The translations under genes and the position numbers were made by a program. The notes below the pieces were generated by a model. That model searched no databases and was not told where the DNA came from. It worked only from the letters and a program-made list of their open reading frames with translations. From NCBI GenBank assembly GCA_002421805.1, contig DISM01000005.1, forward strand, positions 180,631 through 244,630: DNA of 64,000 nucleotides. The letters are read 5' to 3'. Origin of the DNA: Candidatus Omnitrophica bacterium UBA6210. Its GTDB lineage: Bacteria; Omnitrophota; Gorgyraeia; Velamenicoccales; Velamenicoccaceae. Shown piece by piece: positions 15,997 to 23,583 of this stretch (its first letter is position 1; each line of letters begins with the position of its first letter).

Positions 15997-16497
15997 ATGC
16001 AGAAGCTTAAAAGTCAGCTCAAAAAGAAACTTGAGGGCGTCTGCCGGCTCGGCATCCTTGGCGTAGGCTCGGAATTGAGGGGAGATGATGCCGTTGGTTT
16101 GTGCGTTGCCAGAAACCTGGGCCGCAAGACAAAAACAGCCGGCCCTGTTGACGTGCGCGCCTTTCTGGGGCACACGGCCCCGGAAAGCCTGACCGGAGAG
16201 ATCAAAAAATTCAGGCCCACGCACCTGCTGATCGTAGATGCCGCATCCATGAATAAAGCCCCGGGAGAGGCCTGTCTTTTTGATGCGCAAGACATAAGGG
16301 AGGGGATATCGTTTTCCACCCACCGCATGCCCTTGAACATCCTTGCCAGTTATTTGCGCCAATCCTTTCCCTGTTCCATCATGGTCCTGGGTATCCAGCC
16401 GCAGACCCTTGACTTTGGCCAAAAGCCTTCAAAGGCCGTGCAAGCCAGTGCCCGCGTCCTCTGCCGCGTGATCAGAGAGGTCCTCAGAGCGCGCTGA
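15997..16497 (+). CDS. hycI: Hydrogenase maturation protease (HycI/HybD family)
   Basis: 166 residues. LGVGSELRGDDAVG (about 21-34) is the family's glycine-rich N-terminal motif, LLIVDAAS contains the mid-protein aspartate and FSTHRMPLN the histidine that together with the first acidic residue bind the nickel of the substrate. The enzyme removes the C-terminal extension of the large subunit once nickel is inserted. The substrate is probably the product of 13153-14400. No other hyp genes are in the window. ATG 15997 has no strong Shine-Dalgarno in the repeat-rich upstream DNA. Confidence 0.92.
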   Translation: MQKLKSQLKKKLEGVCRLGILGVGSELRGDDAVGLCVARNLGRKTKTAGPVDVRAFLGHTAPESLTGEIKKFRPTHLLIVDAASMNKAPGEACLFDAQDIREGISFSTHRMPLNILASYLRQSFPCSIMVLGIQPQTLDFGQKPSKAVQASARVLCRVIREVLRAR

Positions 16498-16520
16498 TAT
16501 TTTTCCCATGATGAATTCGC

Positions 16521-16548
16521 TTGCAACTTCCCCTTTTTAAAATATAAT
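16521..16548 (+). promoter_or_regulatory. Sigma-70 promoter for the PHP gene
   Basis: TTGCAA (16521-16526), 16-bp spacer, TATAAT (16543-16548). A start near 16556 gives a leader of about 37 nt. It rules out the GTG at 16548 as the translation start. Confidence 0.75.
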
Positions 16549-16592
16549 TGGGTGAAGAAGCGTTATCCATTCTCCACAAGAGGGCCAAAGAT

Positions 16593-17237
16593 ATGTTTGA
16601 TCTGCATACGCATTCCTTATTAAGTGACGGCGAATTGCTTCCTTCAGAGCTGGCCAGGCGCTATGAAGAAAAAGGCTATAAGGCCGTTGCCATTACCGAT
16701 CATGTGGACCTTTCCAATCTTAAAAGCGTGACAGCGGCCATTGCCGAATTTTGCCACCATTGGCCCGTGGGCCGGATCAGGGTCATCCCTGGGGTGGAGC
16801 TGACCCACTTGCCCCTGGAGCAATTTCCTGAAGCCGTGAATTTTGCGCGTAAAAACGGTATCCGCTGGATCGTGGCGCATGGAGAGACGCTTGTTGAGCC
16901 TGTTTTGCCCGGGACTGTGCGGGCGGCCATTGAGGCCGGCGTGGACCTGATAGCCCATCCGGGGCTCATCCGCGGGGAAGAGGCGGAGCTGGCTGCCAGA
17001 AAAGGGGTCTATTTGGAGTTGAGTGCCAGGAAAGGGCATTGTCTGACCAACGGCCATGTGGCGCAGATGGCCCTGAAATACGGCGCCAAGATATGCATTG
17101 ACACGGATGCGCATGCGCCCGGGGACATCCTGCGCAGGGATGAGCTCTTGAGCGTGGGGCTGGGGGCGGGCTTGTCCCAGGCCCAATTGACTGATATCCA
17201 AAGGGATATGGAAGCCATAGTCCAAAAAATTATTTGA
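16593..17237 (+). CDS. PHP-domain phosphoesterase (histidinol-phosphatase-like)
   Basis: 214 residues. The four PHP metal-binding motifs are visible: DLHTHSLLSDG near the N-terminus, ITDHVDLSN, IPGVELTHLP with IVAHGET, DLIAHPG, and CIDTDAHAPGD near the end. The family hydrolyses phosphomonoesters with a trinuclear metal centre. It is shorter than HisK histidinol phosphatases (about 260-280) and no his genes are near, so substrate is open. ATG 16593 follows GAGGG and begins exactly at the first motif; the promoter ends at 16548. Confidence 0.85.
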   Translation: MFDLHTHSLLSDGELLPSELARRYEEKGYKAVAITDHVDLSNLKSVTAAIAEFCHHWPVGRIRVIPGVELTHLPLEQFPEAVNFARKNGIRWIVAHGETLVEPVLPGTVRAAIEAGVDLIAHPGLIRGEEAELAARKGVYLELSARKGHCLTNGHVAQMALKYGAKICIDTDAHAPGDILRRDELLSVGLGAGLSQAQLTDIQRDMEAIVQKII

Positions 17238-17540
17238 CCGGCCCGCCTTAAGAAAGCGCTTTCTTCTCTCGTTTTCCGACGGAAAATAGTTAAATTTTAC
17301 CACTCAGCCCGCAAGACTACCCGCAGCAAAAAAATCTGTTGACAACCCCTTGAAATATATGGTATTTGTAATCAAACGGCTATACCGCCAAAGACGACTT
17401 TAATAAGGCGCAAAAGGAGGTGAATACAAGCGAGCCCGAAGTTGTCGAATGAATGGCGATATAACTATAGATGGTAACTCCTAGGCAAGTAGCAACAAAG
17501 TTCCTAGTTCATATATTATAAAATGCTAAAGGAGGAAAAG
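17238..17540 (+). promoter_or_regulatory. Promoter region and long structured leader of the porin gene
   Basis: TTGACA (17339-17344) is followed at 17-18 bp by an AT-rich -10 region (about 17362-17368, GTATTTG). The leader of about 165 nt contains AAGGAGGTGA (17414-17423), a perfect match to the 16S anti-Shine-Dalgarno, with no start codon at usable distance. AACTCCTAGG (17476-17485) can pair with CCTAGTT (17503-17509), and its CTCCT could pair with either GGAG tract. The true ribosome site is AAAGGAGG before ATG 17541. No gene is visible upstream of the promoter. Confidence 0.55.
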
Positions 17541-18980
17541 ATGAGTAAGCGCTTAGTGATTCTCTTCTGCGCGCTCTTCGTTTTCGCAGCAGCGGTTCCG
17601 GCTTTCGCTGCCGTGCAGAATATCAAGGTGAGCGGTGACATCCTCGCCCGTTACATTGGTCGCAATGATTTCGATCTGACCAAGGGCGATGGAGCAAACA
17701 ATGAAGACGAGATCAGCACGTTCAATAGCGTTGTCCGCTTGAGAGTGGATGCAGACCTCACGGATAATGTTGGCGCGACCGTCAGGCTGATCAATGAGAG
17801 AAACTGGAAAGAGGCTAATTCTGCTTCAACAGATATCGACCTCGATCTGGCCTATGTTACATTGAAGGAGTTCTTGTATTCTCCTTTGACCGTGACTATC
17901 GGTCGTCAGGAACTGCACTTCGGTAATGACATGATCATCGGTGATGGTGTCGGCAATCCGAATGCTAACGCCGTTTCCGGCGGGATCGGCACCAACCAGA
18001 CCTCGAATTACGGTGAGTTGGGACTTTCTAGTCCTAATACTGTGAATGGTGATCTGGCATATCGCAAGGCGTTTGATTCTATCAGGGCCACATTGAACTA
18101 CGACCCGTTGGTCATTGATGTGGTTTATGCAGTTATTGATCACGAGAACGTTAGTGATGGTAGCTCCAATGATTGGATTAACCTTTACGGTATCAATGCC
18201 GCTTACCAGTTTGCCGATAAGTGGAATACATTGGCTGAAGGTTATTTCTGGTCAAAGGATAATAGTTCCGAGAAACATAAGGGTGTGGACAAGCTTGACA
18301 GCGTGCAGACCATTGGTGGCCGCGTCAGCACCATGCCGAACAGCAAGTTGAACCTCCAACAGGAAATGGCGTTCCAGTTTGGTAAGAAGCTTTCACCGGC
18401 TGGCGCCTCTACTGTTGAAAGAGATCGCAGCGCGTGGGCATCCCAATCTGTTGTGATGTACACTCCGGGTTGGAAGTACACCCCGACATTCGGGTTGATC
18501 TACTCCTACTTCTCCGGTGATGCTGACAGAGATAGTGGCAGCAATCCTAATTCTGACAAGAAGTACCATGCATGGGATCCGATGTTCGAGAACCAGACCA
18601 ATGGCCACATCATCAACGCACTCTTCCCGCAGTCCAATGCGCATAACATCGATATGATGGGTAAATTCTCTCCCATCGAAGATGTGTGGATTCAGCTGGA
18701 TTATGTGTATCTGTTGATGGCCAAAGCCAGTTCTCGCTCTGGTGTCATGGACAATAACGACTATGACGGCAATGGTTATTACTACAACGCCGGCAAGAAA
18801 GCGCTCGGCCAGGAAATAGACGTCAACCTGATCTACAATTACACGGAAGACGTCCAGCTTGGCTTGCTCTGTGGCTGGTTCTTCCCTGGCAAAGCGATTG
18901 CCTCGGAAAACGTTACGACCGGTTATAAGCAGGGTGAGACAGCGGCTGAAGCAATCGCTTCCTGCAAAGTTAGCTTCTAA
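17541..18980 (+). CDS. Outer-membrane beta-barrel porin, alginate-export-like
   Basis: 479 residues. A typical signal peptide (KRLVILFCALFVFAAAVPAFA) ends before AVQNIKVSGD. The mature protein is rich in alternating beta-strand sequence with aspartate- and asparagine-rich turns, as in barrels. DLDLAYVTLKEFLYSPLTVTIGRQELHFG matches the alginate-export family block, in which the GRQEL strand is diagnostic. It ends in an aromatic residue (KVSF), the usual outer-membrane insertion signal. The probable role is diffusion of sugars or anions across the outer membrane. ATG 17541 follows AAAGGAGG at 5 bp; ATG 17523 would place six residues before the signal peptide and overlap that ribosome site. Confidence 0.88.
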   Translation: MSKRLVILFCALFVFAAAVPAFAAVQNIKVSGDILARYIGRNDFDLTKGDGANNEDEISTFNSVVRLRVDADLTDNVGATVRLINERNWKEANSASTDIDLDLAYVTLKEFLYSPLTVTIGRQELHFGNDMIIGDGVGNPNANAVSGGIGTNQTSNYGELGLSSPNTVNGDLAYRKAFDSIRATLNYDPLVIDVVYAVIDHENVSDGSSNDWINLYGINAAYQFADKWNTLAEGYFWSKDNSSEKHKGVDKLDSVQTIGGRVSTMPNSKLNLQQEMAFQFGKKLSPAGASTVERDRSAWASQSVVMYTPGWKYTPTFGLIYSYFSGDADRDSGSNPNSDKKYHAWDPMFENQTNGHIINALFPQSNAHNIDMMGKFSPIEDVWIQLDYVYLLMAKASSRSGVMDNNDYDGNGYYYNAGKKALGQEIDVNLIYNYTEDVQLGLLCGWFFPGKAIASENVTTGYKQGETAAEAIASCKVSF

Positions 18981-19101
18981 CCCAGAAAAGGGTTAGTCCT
19001 CTGCCATTCATTATAAGCAGAGGGACTGACGCAGAAAGCACTAGGCCCGCGCAATTCCTAGCAAGCGCGGTGCCTAACCTAGAAAGCGCAGTTGTTCTAC
19101 A

Positions 19102-19135
19102 AGAACCCCTGGGGAAACCCAGGGGTTCTTTTTTT
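19102..19135 (+). terminator. Strong Rho-independent terminator of the porin gene
   Basis: A perfect 12-bp stem, AGAACCCCTGGG/CCCAGGGGTTCT, with loop GAAA, then seven T. Confidence 0.95.
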
Positions 19136-19161
19136 GCCCAACTTTCCAGAGCTCAGCTCTT

Positions 19162-19194
19162 CCCCTTGATTGAAGCCGAGCTTCAATCAAGGGG
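19162..19194. repeat. Perfect 15-bp hairpin with 3-nt loop
   Basis: CCCCTTGATTGAAGC and GCTTCAATCAAGGGG flank CGA. It lies just behind the terminator and lacks a T-run on either strand. Confidence 0.7.
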
Positions 19195-19327
19195 GGTGAA
19201 AGAAGGGGATTGTTTTGCAATATGGCCTCAGACATGGTAATATATCTTTCATATTTAGGTAAGGCCGATATAAAAATGTTTTTTAATCTGTGTCATCTGC
19301 TTCTATAATCTGAGTGATCGTTTTTCC

Positions 19328-20881
19328 ATGGTCTATCTCGCCTTTATCCTCCATATGCATCAGCCGTACTACAAGAACCTCCTGACAGGGGAGGCGGAGC
19401 TTCCCTGGGCGCGGCTGCATGGCACAAAAGATTATCTCGATATGGCCCTTCTTTTGGACGAATTCCCCGACGTCCATCAGACCTTCAATGTCGTTCCTTC
19501 GTTACTCGAACAGATCGAAGAATATGCCGCAGGCCGCCTCTCAGACCGGTTCCTGCATTTAACGCAAAAACGCGCCGCTGATTTGACACCTGAGGAGAAA
19601 CATTTTGTCAGGGAGAACTTTTTCTCGGCCGACCTGAACCGCATCATCGCTGTCCACCCGCGGTATTACGAGCTTTTTTTGAAAAAACATGAAGATTATG
19701 GTTTTTCCGACCAGGATTACCTGGATCTCCAGGTCTGGTTCAATCTTTCGTGGATAGACCCCTGTTTCCGCGCGAATATCCCGGAATTGCGCTCTCTTGT
19801 GAAGAAAGGAAGATATTTTACGGAAGAAGAGAAGCAGGCCGTTATTTCCAGGCAATTCGACATTTTGAAGGAGATCATCCCGACCTACAAAAGGATGCAG
19901 GAAGAGGGGAAGCTCGAAGTCAGTGTCTCTCCCTATTTTCATCCGATCCTGCCTTTGTTGTTCTCTTCGTTTGCCGCGCGCGACGCCAACCCGAACACGC
20001 CCCTGCCTAAAGTGGTCTTTTCCCAGCCGCAGGATGCGATCTGGCATGTTCAGGAGGCGGTGAAGTTCTACCGCGAGCGATTCGGCGATATAGCCGTGGG
20101 GATGTGGCCTTCAGAACAGGCGGTTTCGATGGACATCCTGCCGTTCCTCGCCAAATCGCAGATGAACTGGATCGTTACCGATGAGGCGATGCTGTGGAAT
20201 ACGGTAAAGAAGGTCCATCGGGACGGCCGCGTCCTCTACCGGCCTTACGGCGTAAGAACAAAGAACGGGCCGCTGACGGTCCTGTTCCGCGACAAATACC
20301 TTTCGGACCTGATCGGCTTTGAATATCAGCATTGGAGGACCGCCGACGCCGTGGATAACTTCATGTATCATATCCTGAAGATCCAGGAGTATTTCGGCGA
20401 TGACGATTGCCTTGTTACGGTCGCGTTGGACGGCGAAAACGCCTGGGAGTATTACCGCAATGACGGCAGGGATTTTTTAAGGGCCCTCTACCGGCGCATC
20501 AGCGAATCAACCTATACAAAAGCGGTCACAGTGCGGGAGTATCTTGAGAAGCATCCGGTGCGCCACCTGTTGCCGGCTATGGTGACAGGGTCATGGATCC
20601 ACGGCACGTTGAATAAATGGATGGGGCACCCGGCCAAAAATGCGGCCTGGGAGTGTTTGGCCGAGGCCAGGAAGTCATTGACTCCGCAGGATCTGCAGGA
20701 TGAACGCATCATGAAACAGATCCATGTTTTGGAGGGCAGCGACTGGTTCTGGTGGTATGGAGATAAAAACGTCGCTTTTGACGAACTTTACAGGCTTCAT
20801 TTAAGAAATTTATACCAGATGATGGGCAAGGAGCCGCCGGCGTATCTGAACCGGTCGCTTGACCCCACGTCGCCTTATTAG
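19328..20881 (+). CDS. Glycoside hydrolase family 57 protein
   Basis: 517 residues, no signal peptide, so it acts in the cytoplasm. The N-terminus FILHMHQPYYKN is GH57 motif 1 (HxHQP). MWPSEQAVS carries the putative nucleophile E263, VALDGENAWEYY the acid/base D368, and SWIHGTLNKWMG and DWFWWYGD lie in the C-terminal part as in family amylases, branching enzymes and 4-alpha-glucanotransferases. It therefore acts on alpha-1,4/1,6 glucan such as glycogen; the exact activity cannot be read. TATAAT at 19304-19309 suggests a very short leader. A ParA ATPase with a glycogen-binding domain lies two genes downstream. Confidence 0.93.
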   Translation: MVYLAFILHMHQPYYKNLLTGEAELPWARLHGTKDYLDMALLLDEFPDVHQTFNVVPSLLEQIEEYAAGRLSDRFLHLTQKRAADLTPEEKHFVRENFFSADLNRIIAVHPRYYELFLKKHEDYGFSDQDYLDLQVWFNLSWIDPCFRANIPELRSLVKKGRYFTEEEKQAVISRQFDILKEIIPTYKRMQEEGKLEVSVSPYFHPILPLLFSSFAARDANPNTPLPKVVFSQPQDAIWHVQEAVKFYRERFGDIAVGMWPSEQAVSMDILPFLAKSQMNWIVTDEAMLWNTVKKVHRDGRVLYRPYGVRTKNGPLTVLFRDKYLSDLIGFEYQHWRTADAVDNFMYHILKIQEYFGDDDCLVTVALDGENAWEYYRNDGRDFLRALYRRISESTYTKAVTVREYLEKHPVRHLLPAMVTGSWIHGTLNKWMGHPAKNAAWECLAEARKSLTPQDLQDERIMKQIHVLEGSDWFWWYGDKNVAFDELYRLHLRNLYQMMGKEPPAYLNRSLDPTSPY

Positions 20882-20992
20882 TTTCAGCTTTATCCCTTTG
20901 GCCTTTCAGAAGTTTAGCACCTAAGCGTAAAGTGCTTCTGCGGCTGATGCATAGCAAGAGAACTTATTGACAAGTATCGCATTGATGTTACA

Positions 20993-21571
20993 ATGAAAAA
21001 AGAAATTTCGGATCATATCGCGAGCACATTCTTTGAGAAAAAGAAGAAGCCGCCCCGCAAGAAAGACCGCAAGAGTCTCAGCAAACGCATCCTGTTGTTC
21101 TTGCTAACGGCCTTATTCATTCTGGCTGCCATAAAAGTCGTGTCAACAACGAGGTTTACCGGCCTGCATGTCGGCCGCCGGCTGGGCCTCGTCAAGCACG
21201 ACGGGCCGTTTCGCCTGAATTACAACTTTTTGAATCGCGCGACGTCAAAGATCGAGGTCTTGACGATCGATATGCCCGAGATAGACCTTCGGGAGTATAA
21301 AGCCATACGGTTTTCCCTGCGTATGATGGACAACGATAACCAGAAAGACGGGATCGTTAAAGTGAGCCTCACAAACAGACGCAAAGAAACCTCCAGCCTG
21401 TATATACAGAACATCGGCCCTTCCTGGAAAATCGTCGATATCCCTCGAGAGAATTTTCACGCGTTCAGCGACTGGTCTCAATTGAACCAGTTGTCGTTTA
21501 CCGTCGAAGAATGGAATTTGCGCCGCAAGGAAGGCGTTCTTTTGATAGATGGTGTGGAATTTGTCAAATAA
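20993..21571 (+). CDS. Membrane-anchored protein with jelly-roll (carbohydrate-binding-like) domain
   Basis: 192 residues. A very basic cytoplasmic end (KKKKPPRKKDRKSLSKR) is followed by one hydrophobic segment (ILLFLLTALFILAAIKV, about 33-49) and an extracytoplasmic beta-rich domain. FRLNYNF, LREYKAIRFSLRM, GIVKVSLTN, SWKIVDIPRENF, LNQLSFTVE and LLIDGVEFV follow the strand order of CBM11/CIA30-type galactose-binding-like jelly rolls. I do not recognise a named family. The start is odd: TTGACA (20967-20972), 16 bp, TACAAT (20989-20994) overlaps ATG 20993, and there is no Shine-Dalgarno. Next gene is ParA-CBM48, 24 bp on. Confidence 0.65.
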   Translation: MKKEISDHIASTFFEKKKKPPRKKDRKSLSKRILLFLLTALFILAAIKVVSTTRFTGLHVGRRLGLVKHDGPFRLNYNFLNRATSKIEVLTIDMPEIDLREYKAIRFSLRMMDNDNQKDGIVKVSLTNRRKETSSLYIQNIGPSWKIVDIPRENFHAFSDWSQLNQLSFTVEEWNLRRKEGVLLIDGVEFVK

Positions 21572-21595
21572 TGTAACTTAGGACCGGAGGTCGAG

Positions 21596-22678
21596 ATGGA
21601 GATATTTGCGGTTGCCAATCAAAAAGGCGGATGCGGGAAGACCACGACAGCTTGTAATCTGGCTGCAGCCCTGGCGCTTAACGGCAAGAAGACGCTTTTG
21701 ATTGACCTGGATCCTCAGGCCCACGCATCGATGGGATTGGGCGTCGAGAAAGATATCGGCATCTATGATTGTTTGTCGAAGATCAGCAAGAACAAATGCT
21801 CCCTTAAGGATATCATCGTCAACATCTCTCCGAATTTCGACCTTGCGCCGTCCAATATCATGTTGTCGACGATCGATCAGGAGCTATCGGACGAGATTGG
21901 CCGCGAGTCGAGGTTGCAGGACATTTTGAAGGATTTTCAGGGCGCTTATGATTTCTGCCTGATCGATTGCCCTCCGAACCTGGGCCTGCTGACCGTTAAT
22001 GCCATCCGCGCGGCCCAGCAGATGATCATCCCGGTGGAAGCGTCCCGGTTCTCCGTGGACGGCGTCCAGAGGCTCGTCGAGATCGTCGACCTGATCAGGG
22101 ACAGGCTCGGCCACAAGGTATCTTATCGCGTCCTTGTGAATAACTTTGATTCTCGTCTGCGCCACTCTTTTAATGTCCTCAACCGGATCAAAGAGGTCTT
22201 CGGATCAAAGGTCTTTAATACGATCGTCCATATCAACGTGAAGATCAAAGAGTCCCAGTCCGAGGCCAAGACGATCTTCGCCTTCGATAAATACAGCCGA
22301 GGGGCCAAGGATTATTTCAGCCTGTCGCGTGAGATCATCTCCGGTGAAGGCGCTTTGATGGAGAAGATCACCGCTGCGATGAAGAAGATCGTCAAGAAAA
22401 AGGCGCAGGAGTTTTTGCCTGTCGAGTTCCAGTTTACGGGTTCGGCGAACGACAGTGTTTATGTCGTCGGCGAATTCAACAACTGGTCTTTGAACGACAG
22501 CTCGCGTCTCATGAAAGACAACGGCGTCTGGAAGGCGCAGGTCAGCCTCAAGCCCGGGAACTATAAATATCGTTTTGTCGTCGACGGAAAATGGACGCAA
22601 GATCCGCTGAACCCTGCGTCCGAGAAAAATCCGTTTGGCGAGCTTGATTCAGTCCTCACGGTCAGCGATGAAGCGTGA
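21596..22678 (+). CDS. ParA/MinD-type ATPase fused to a glycogen-binding (CBM48) domain
   Basis: 360 residues. The first 250 are a ParA ATPase: deviant Walker A KGGCGKTTT (K10, K15), LLIDLDPQAHAS, FCLIDCPPNLGLLTVNA and IPVEASRFSVDG. Residues about 275-358 are a glycogen-binding module like AMPK-beta: VYVVGEFNNWS, GVWKAQVSLKPGNYKYRFVVDGKWTQDP. The two sugar-stacking tryptophans known in AMPK-beta (in FNNW and DGxWTxDP) are present. ParA proteins form ATP-dependent dimers that move or space cargo on the nucleoid or membrane, so the fusion suggests glycogen or a glycogen-bound enzyme as cargo. No ParB gene is near. GGAGG lies before ATG 21596. Domain identities are firm; function is inference. 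Confidence 0.92.
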   Translation: MEIFAVANQKGGCGKTTTACNLAAALALNGKKTLLIDLDPQAHASMGLGVEKDIGIYDCLSKISKNKCSLKDIIVNISPNFDLAPSNIMLSTIDQELSDEIGRESRLQDILKDFQGAYDFCLIDCPPNLGLLTVNAIRAAQQMIIPVEASRFSVDGVQRLVEIVDLIRDRLGHKVSYRVLVNNFDSRLRHSFNVLNRIKEVFGSKVFNTIVHINVKIKESQSEAKTIFAFDKYSRGAKDYFSLSREIISGEGALMEKITAAMKKIVKKKAQEFLPVEFQFTGSANDSVYVVGEFNNWSLNDSSRLMKDNGVWKAQVSLKPGNYKYRFVVDGKWTQDPLNPASEKNPFGELDSVLTVSDEA

Positions 22679-22688
22679 GTGAGGCGGC

Positions 22689-23186
22689 ATGAGCGATCCA
22701 AAGTTTATTTTCACCGGACGCCGCAGTATCCGCAAGTATAAACAGGGCGATATTCCAAGAACGCTTTTGGAAGAAGCCGTCTGGGCTGCTTCGCAGGCCC
22801 CTACAGCAAGAAATGTCCAGCCCTGGGAGTTTGTTGTCGTTACCCAGGGTCCCCGCCTTAAAGAACTTTCAACGATTGTCTCTCCCAACGGTGCCTTTCT
22901 TGAATTTGCGTCGGCATGCATCGTCGTTTTTTGCCATGATACCAAATATTATCTGGAGGATGGCTCTGCGGCAACGACCCAGGCCTTGTTGTCCCTGTCG
23001 ATGGCAGGGCTTGGCGCCTGCTGGATCGCCGGAGACAAGAAAGAATATGCAGAAAAGGTCAAGATGTTTTTGGGCGGTGCCGCGGATTTGAAGCTGGTCA
23101 GCCTGATCGCCGTCGGCAGGCCTGCCGAGGCACCTGCGCCTCAAAAGAGGGGATTGAAAGAACTGATACACTGGGAGAAGTTCTGA
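22689..23186 (+). CDS. Nitroreductase family oxidoreductase
   Basis: 165 residues. FTGRRSIRKYKQGDIP is the FMN phosphate-binding N-terminus, AASQAPTARNVQPWEFVVV the next conserved block, and GLGACWIAG with LVSLIAVGRPAE the C-terminal flavin and dimer region. These FMN enzymes use NAD(P)H to reduce quinones, nitro compounds or related acceptors in the cytoplasm. It overlaps the OsmC gene by 1 bp (TGATG), implying a joint redox-stress role. Confidence 0.92.
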   Translation: MSDPKFIFTGRRSIRKYKQGDIPRTLLEEAVWAASQAPTARNVQPWEFVVVTQGPRLKELSTIVSPNGAFLEFASACIVVFCHDTKYYLEDGSAATTQALLSLSMAGLGACWIAGDKKEYAEKVKMFLGGAADLKLVSLIAVGRPAEAPAPQKRGLKELIHWEKF

Positions 23187-23581
23187 TGAACAGTGTCAGT
23201 GTTGTCTATAAAGGCGGTATCAGGTTTGAGGCGTCCTCAGGAAAACATCAGGTTATCGTTGATCTGCCGGCAGAAAAAGGCGGGGCTGACGCGGGGATGG
23301 CGCCGCCGGACCTTTTTATTTCTGCGCTTGGGACTTGCATCGGCGTTTATGTCGTGCGTTATTGTCAGAATGCGAAGATCGATGCGGAAGGTTGTATCAT
23401 TTCACTCGACTGGCGGCTGAGTGATGACAAGAGGTCTATTGCAGCGGTTGAAGCAAAAATCCATTTACCTAAGGCCGAACCCGGCCCGCGCGCCCGCGCG
23501 GTCCTGGAGGCGGCGCGTTCCTGTCTTATCCATAATACCCTCCATGGCGACCTGAATGTCGACATTTCGCTTGATCACTAA
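23186..23581 (+). CDS. OsmC/Ohr family protein
   Basis: 131 residues with the two conserved cysteines of OsmC-type peroxidases, in SALGTCIGVYVVRYC and AARSCLIHNTL, plus GMAPPDLFISALG. The family reduces organic hydroperoxides with a thiol partner. Coupled by TGATG to the nitroreductase. It looks full length. Confidence 0.92.
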   Translation: MNSVSVVYKGGIRFEASSGKHQVIVDLPAEKGGADAGMAPPDLFISALGTCIGVYVVRYCQNAKIDAEGCIISLDWRLSDDKRSIAAVEAKIHLPKAEPGPRARAVLEAARSCLIHNTLHGDLNVDISLDH

Positions 23582-23583
23582 GT

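Larger units (their letters stand above)
18981..19327 (+). other. Gene-free stretch between porin and GH57 gene
   Basis: It holds a strong terminator (19102-19135), a second perfect hairpin (19162-19194) and a probable -10 box TATAAT (19304-19309) for the next gene. Several GCGC- and AGAAAGC-rich fragments at 19025-19090 repeat imperfectly. No coding frame is seen. Confidence 0.6.

Noticed and set aside
21596..22678. Ordinary chromosome or plasmid partition ParA
   Set aside because: There is no parB neighbour or parS-like repeat, and the C-terminal glycogen-binding domain is not part of ParABS proteins.
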